Source of the DNA: Nitrospiraceae bacterium
GTDB lineage: Bacteria > Nitrospirota > Thermodesulfovibrionia > Thermodesulfovibrionales > Dissulfurispiraceae
Reading direction: 5' to 3'
NCBI GenBank assembly: GCA_003170655.1
Contig: PMYY01000116.1
Coordinates: forward strand, 530-8,991
DNA: 8,462 nucleotides
Shown piece after piece: positions 5,241 through 8,462 of this stretch. The translations under genes were made by a program, and so were the position numbers. The notes under the pieces are model-generated. The model made no database searches and was not told the origin of the DNA. It saw only the letters and a program-made list of their open reading frames with translations. Numbering within the stretch: the stretch's first letter is position 1; each line of letters opens with the position of its first letter.

Positions 5241-6236
5241 ATGTATAAAAGAAATAATAAGCCACCGGATGACAACGCCGCACCCAAGGCAACTAAAGAG
5301 TCGCCGAAGAATTCCGGCGGACTCTCAAGGCGGAAATTCCTTTCAGCTTCCCTGTTGGCGGGATGCGCCGCGCTCGGAGTTGCAAAGCAGGCCGGGGCCG
5401 GCAATGAGTTCAAGGGCTGGCCCAAGAGTTACGGCATGCTGACGGACTTCACTGCTTGCGTCGGATGCCGCGGTTGCGAAGAGGCTTGCAATAAAGCCAA
5501 CGGCATGCCGCAGCCGGAGAAGTCATTCGATGATGAATCGGTTTTTAAAGAGGACAGGTGGCCGTCGGCTGCAGCCTTGACCGTAGTTAACCGGTTCGAG
5601 GATCCCAAAGATCCATCGAGGCCCGTATACCGCAAGATCCAGTGTAATCACTGTTTGGAACCCGCGTGCGCCAGCGCGTGTCCCATTCACGCATATACGA
5701 AGACTCCGGAGGGAGCCGTTATCTATGATGCCGACCTCTGTTTCGGCTGCAGGTATTGTGTAATCGCCTGCCCGTTCAATATACCCGGCTACGACTACGC
5801 AAGTGCCTTCGAACCCAAAATCGTCAAATGCATAATGTGTTACGGGAAGATCAAAAAAGGTGAGCTTCCGGCATGTGCCGACGCATGTCCCGCCGGGGCC
5901 ATCACCTTCGGCAAGAGGGAAGACCTTCTGAAACTTGCCAGGCAGAAGATCATGGATAACCCAGAAAAATATATTGACCATATTTACGGCGAGCGCGAGG
6001 TCGGGGGCACCTCATGGCTTTACATTTCAGGTGTTCCATTCGAGCAGCTGGGATTCCCGACAGATCTGCCGAAGAAACCGCTTGTAGAGCTCACGGAAGG
6101 ATACCTTTCTTCGGTGCCGGTGATTTTTACGACATTTCCGGCCATATTCGGACTGGTCTACGGCGCGATGAAGCACCGTGACAAGGCTGAACAGAAAGAA
6201 AAGGACCACGATCATCACACTGAGGGAAAACAATGA
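5241..6236 (+). CDS. HybA-like periplasmic ferredoxin-type subunit, Tat signal, four [4Fe-4S] clusters
   Basis: The product has 331 residues. The Tat motif SRRKFL (29-34) is followed by a hydrophobic stretch to about 53. Four complete cysteine sets are visible: 73/76/79/83, 135/138/143/147, 167/170/173/177 and 197/200/212/216. All 16 ligands are intact, so four [4Fe-4S] clusters are expected. After the ferredoxin domain comes GGTSWLYISGVPFE, then a single C-terminal helix at about 291-310 that would anchor the protein, and a polar His-rich tail (KDHDHHTEGKQ). A C-terminal anchor and about 330 residues match HybA of hydrogenase-2 better than the anchorless DsrO/NrfC type. It passes electrons between a periplasmic partner and the HybB-like membrane subunit. 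Its stop codon overlaps the next start (ATGA), so the pair is translationally coupled. No hydrogenase large or small subunit is nearby, so hybA itself should not be used as its name. Confidence 0.9.
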   Translation: MYKRNNKPPDDNAAPKATKESPKNSGGLSRRKFLSASLLAGCAALGVAKQAGAGNEFKGWPKSYGMLTDFTACVGCRGCEEACNKANGMPQPEKSFDDESVFKEDRWPSAAALTVVNRFEDPKDPSRPVYRKIQCNHCLEPACASACPIHAYTKTPEGAVIYDADLCFGCRYCVIACPFNIPGYDYASAFEPKIVKCIMCYGKIKKGELPACADACPAGAITFGKREDLLKLARQKIMDNPEKYIDHIYGEREVGGTSWLYISGVPFEQLGFPTDLPKKPLVELTEGYLSSVPVIFTTFPAIFGLVYGAMKHRDKAEQKEKDHDHHTEGKQ

Positions 6237-7486
6237 ATAGCGATATGGAATACGCGTCACGGTCCCGCACCTCCGCAGGATTTGCGGCATGGTTTATGAA
6301 TAAATTGTTCATGGGCATGAGCGTAAGCGATTACTCAAGGTCTCTCGTCACGCCTTTCAATCTGTTGGCGGCGGCAATTCTTGCCACCTCTTTACCTATA
6401 TTCATAACGAGGTACAGCAAGGGGCTGGCTTCAGTTTTAGACGCCACGAATGAATATCCCTGGGGTCTCTTGCTCAGTTGGGGTATCTTCGCCGGGGAAC
6501 CCTTATTTGCGGCAGGTTTTGTGGTGGCAGCCGGATATTACCTGTTCGGGATGAAAACCTACCGTCCGCTGGTGCGTCTTGCCGTACTTGGCGGTATGCT
6601 CGGATATGCCTTCGCAGCCTCGTACCTGCTGATCGACCTTGGCCGGCCGTGGCGCATATATTATCCGATGCTCATAAATTTCGGACCCGCTTCGGTACTC
6701 TTTATAGTAGCATGGCATGTCGGACTTTACGTTACAGTCCAACTCATGGAATTTTCACCGGCGATTCTTGAATGGCTGGGATCGAAGCGGCTTCACAAAT
6801 GGGCTGTCTCAGTGACTGTGGGCCTGATTATCGGAGGAGTTATACTTTCGACAGTGCACCAATCGGCTTTGGGCGCAATGTACCTTATTACACCGGGGAA
6901 GCTCCATCCATTGTGGTACTCTTCCTACCTCCCGCTTCTTTTCTTCAGTTCCGCGATTTATGCGGCAATGTCGTTTGCCATTCTTCTTGCTTACGCCGCG
7001 GAGCGTTATTTCAGAGACAGATGTGACAAGGTTTTCCTTTCAAGCGTACCTGATGTTACTTTGAGTCTCGGCAAAGGCGCTGCAGTGGCGCTGTACGTGT
7101 ACTTCGCTCTTAAGGTGCTTGCCCTGGCACAGGACGACCGTTGGTCCCTCCTGTTTACACCCTTCGGCTACTGGTATCTCGTCGAGCTCATCGGCTTTGT
7201 CGCGCTGCCGACAGTTCTCTTTACAGTCGGGGTAAAAACAGCAAAAGTGGGACTGATGCGGTTAGCGGCGCTATGGGCTGTTCTCGGGATAGTGTTAAAC
7301 AGAGTCAACGTGAACCTGATAGCCTTCAACTGGAAGCAGCCCGAACACTTTGAGCGCATCATCCCATCGTCCGGCGAAGTAATTATGATCGCGGCGATGG
7401 TCACGCTGCACATACTTGTTTTTAGGTGGATTTTGAACAGGTTCCCGGTAATGAGGGAATTGCCGGAGTACAAGGGCTTACACTAG
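6233..7486 (+). CDS. HybB/NrfD-family integral membrane quinone-interacting subunit
   Basis: The product has 417 residues and about ten hydrophobic segments. Recognisable HybB-type stretches are YPWGLLLSWGIFAGEPLF (75-92), LIDLGRPWRIYYPM (133-146), SVLFIVAWHVGLYVTVQLME (154-173), STVHQSALGAMYL (206-218) and VLNRVNVNL (354-362). Proteins of this family hold a quinol-binding site near the periplasmic face and exchange electrons with a ferredoxin partner. Glu89 and His209 lie in conserved positions of the family and are plausible proton or quinone residues. ATG 6233 overlaps the stop of the FeS gene by four bases, with GAGGG just upstream; a second ATG at 6245 is possible. E. coli HybB is slightly shorter (about 390 residues); the extra length here is N-terminal. 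The likely role is menaquinol oxidation or menaquinone reduction coupled to periplasmic cytochromes. Confidence 0.9.
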   Translation: MNSDMEYASRSRTSAGFAAWFMNKLFMGMSVSDYSRSLVTPFNLLAAAILATSLPIFITRYSKGLASVLDATNEYPWGLLLSWGIFAGEPLFAAGFVVAAGYYLFGMKTYRPLVRLAVLGGMLGYAFAASYLLIDLGRPWRIYYPMLINFGPASVLFIVAWHVGLYVTVQLMEFSPAILEWLGSKRLHKWAVSVTVGLIIGGVILSTVHQSALGAMYLITPGKLHPLWYSSYLPLLFFSSAIYAAMSFAILLAYAAERYFRDRCDKVFLSSVPDVTLSLGKGAAVALYVYFALKVLALAQDDRWSLLFTPFGYWYLVELIGFVALPTVLFTVGVKTAKVGLMRLAALWAVLGIVLNRVNVNLIAFNWKQPEHFERIIPSSGEVIMIAAMVTLHILVFRWILNRFPVMRELPEYKGLH

Positions 7487-7505
7487 GCTTTGGTGAGACG
7501 CACCC

Positions 7506-7513
7506 AAAGGAGG
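7506..7513 (+). promoter_or_regulatory. Strong ribosome binding site of the large cytochrome gene
   Basis: AAAGGAGG, five bases before ATG 7519, nearly matches the full anti-Shine-Dalgarno complement. It favours ATG 7519 over the in-frame ATG at 7528. Confidence 0.65.
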
Positions 7514-7518
7514 AAGGG

Positions 7519-8462
7519 ATGAGAACGATGATTCGTATCATCGAGACAGTAATCCTCCTCTGCCTAATGCTAGTAGTATGGACGTTCGAGGCACCAGTCT
7601 TCGCACAGGAAAGGACAGAAACTGCAGCAAGCAAGTACTGCCTCGATTGCCATGTAAATAAAAGTACCGTCAAGAAATTCGCCGACGGAAGTTTTGTATC
7701 GACCCATATCGATTCTCATGCGTTCAATGAATCGGTCCACGGGACGCTGGATTGCACGGCCTGCCACCAGGAATTCTCGTCGGGCAGCCATCCGGAGAGG
7801 TCCTTCAGAAGCAAAGTCCAGTACCAGATCATGGCATCCCGAAGGTGCCGTGACTGCCATTCAGACACGGTCATATCATCAAGATCTATTCATGTGGCGC
7901 TGCTCAGAAAAGAGAAGTCTGGTGAAGCGATAATTTGCACGAATTGCCATAGCGCCCACATGATATCACGCACAGTAGCAGGCCCAGTCGCGAAATCGGA
8001 GGACAAATATTGCTTGCGCTGTCACTCCAGTGAAGGCAGGAAGAGCTTTATCAATGGGGAAACTATCTCCACTCAAGTAAATGCGGCCGAAATTCTCGGT
8101 TCTCCCCATAAAGATATCGGATGCTCCGATTGTCATTCCAGCTTCTCTACCGTTGACCACCCCAATAACAGGTTCGGGTCCGAGCGGGAATACAGGCATG
8201 CCTCAGCGGAGATATGTAGGCGATGCCATTACGACAAGTATTCGAAGGTGGCCGAAGGCATACATTACAAGATGCTTAGCGTGGGACGGCTGGATGCACC
8301 CACCTGTGTCGACTGCCATGGAACACATGCCATTTCGTCGCCCGAGGGGAACAGATTGTCTATTGTAAAGAAATGCGCTGAATGCCATCGCCAGGTATAC
8401 CTGGCATACGCTAAGAGTGTTCATGGCGGCGCTCTGTTAAATGAAAACAACAGGGATGTGGC
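7519..8462 (+). CDS. Large periplasmic multiheme cytochrome c (partial, runs off right edge)
   Basis: The frame is open from ATG 7519 to the window end, giving 314 complete residues with no stop. A signal peptide covers about 1-29 (cleavage after PVFA, before QE). Nine CXXCH sites start at residues 41, 79, 110, 140, 165, 202, 233, 263 and 286. The spacing is irregular (21-39 residues). Repeated His-containing segments lie between them: ESVHG (71-75), SRSIHVALL (121-129), LGSPHKDIGC (193-202), EGIHYKML (246-253) and KSVHGGALL (299-307). These are likely distal heme ligands, in the manner of NrfB/OTR-like and other bis-His multiheme cytochromes. It would be the periplasmic (or outer-membrane-facing) electron partner of the HybAB-like module, 32 bases downstream of the membrane subunit gene. 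More hemes probably follow beyond the edge. The exact family cannot be fixed from this part. Confidence 0.88.
   Translation, partial: MRTMIRIIETVILLCLMLVVWTFEAPVFAQERTETAASKYCLDCHVNKSTVKKFADGSFVSTHIDSHAFNESVHGTLDCTACHQEFSSGSHPERSFRSKVQYQIMASRRCRDCHSDTVISSRSIHVALLRKEKSGEAIICTNCHSAHMISRTVAGPVAKSEDKYCLRCHSSEGRKSFINGETISTQVNAAEILGSPHKDIGCSDCHSSFSTVDHPNNRFGSEREYRHASAEICRRCHYDKYSKVAEGIHYKMLSVGRLDAPTCVDCHGTHAISSPEGNRLSIVKKCAECHRQVYLAYAKSVHGGALLNENNRDV

Noticed and set aside
5523..5981. Minus-strand open frame of 152 codons inside the FeS gene
   Set aside because: Shadow of a strongly supported coding sequence with 16 conserved cysteines; the opposite frame has no features.
4758..7486. DsrJOP of the sulfite-reduction membrane complex
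   Set aside because: The cytochrome has five heme-like sites in a c3-like order rather than the triheme DsrJ pattern. The FeS protein has a C-terminal anchor as in HybA, the membrane subunit has HybB motifs, and no DsrM or DsrK is present.

Overview
The window comes from a mid-GC bacterium that respires anaerobically through multiheme c-type cytochromes. The gene content (c3-like cytochrome, Tat-exported four-cluster ferredoxin, HybB/NrfD membrane subunit, large multiheme cytochrome) is the kind found in Nitrospirota and in Desulfobacterota or Desulfuromonadota. That placement is an inference from gene content; no phylogenetic marker is present.

Layout. Positions 1-377 (minus strand) hold the 5' end of a membrane sensor protein, probably a histidine kinase, that runs off the left edge. 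About 500 bases without a convincing gene follow (378-886), holding candidate promoters and scraps of open frame. Next is a regulatory-looking pair on the plus strand: an M56/BlaR1-type membrane metalloprotease (887-1900) and a membrane-anchored DUF4367-like extracytoplasmic protein (1911-2453). A 232-base gap with a good -10 box separates them from the main operon.

The main operon (2686 to beyond 8462) is tightly packed, with strong Shine-Dalgarno sequences and several overlaps. It opens with four small tandem paralogues (called A, B, C and D here). Each of A, C and D has a conserved N-terminal block of about 45 residues (YKGG...GxYW...LPG), two membrane helices and a basic C-terminal tail. 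B has lost most of the N-terminal block. A fifth small two-helix protein (E) shares only the C-terminal Gly-Tyr/Trp-x-Pro motif and Lys-rich tail. I recognise no named family for these five.

The operon continues with a small periplasmic c3-like cytochrome with four CXXCH sites and one CX3CH site, a HybA-like Tat-dependent ferredoxin with four [4Fe-4S] clusters, a HybB/NrfD-like quinone-site membrane subunit, and a large periplasmic multiheme cytochrome cut by the right edge (nine CXXCH sites in the visible 314 residues). Together the last four look like a menaquinol:cytochrome electron-transfer module. Electrons would pass between the quinone pool (HybB-like subunit), the periplasmic FeS protein and the cytochromes. 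No hydrogenase or molybdopterin catalytic subunit lies in the window. The array of small membrane proteins just upstream is the least explained and most interesting part: they could be accessory, assembly or scaffold subunits of the complex.
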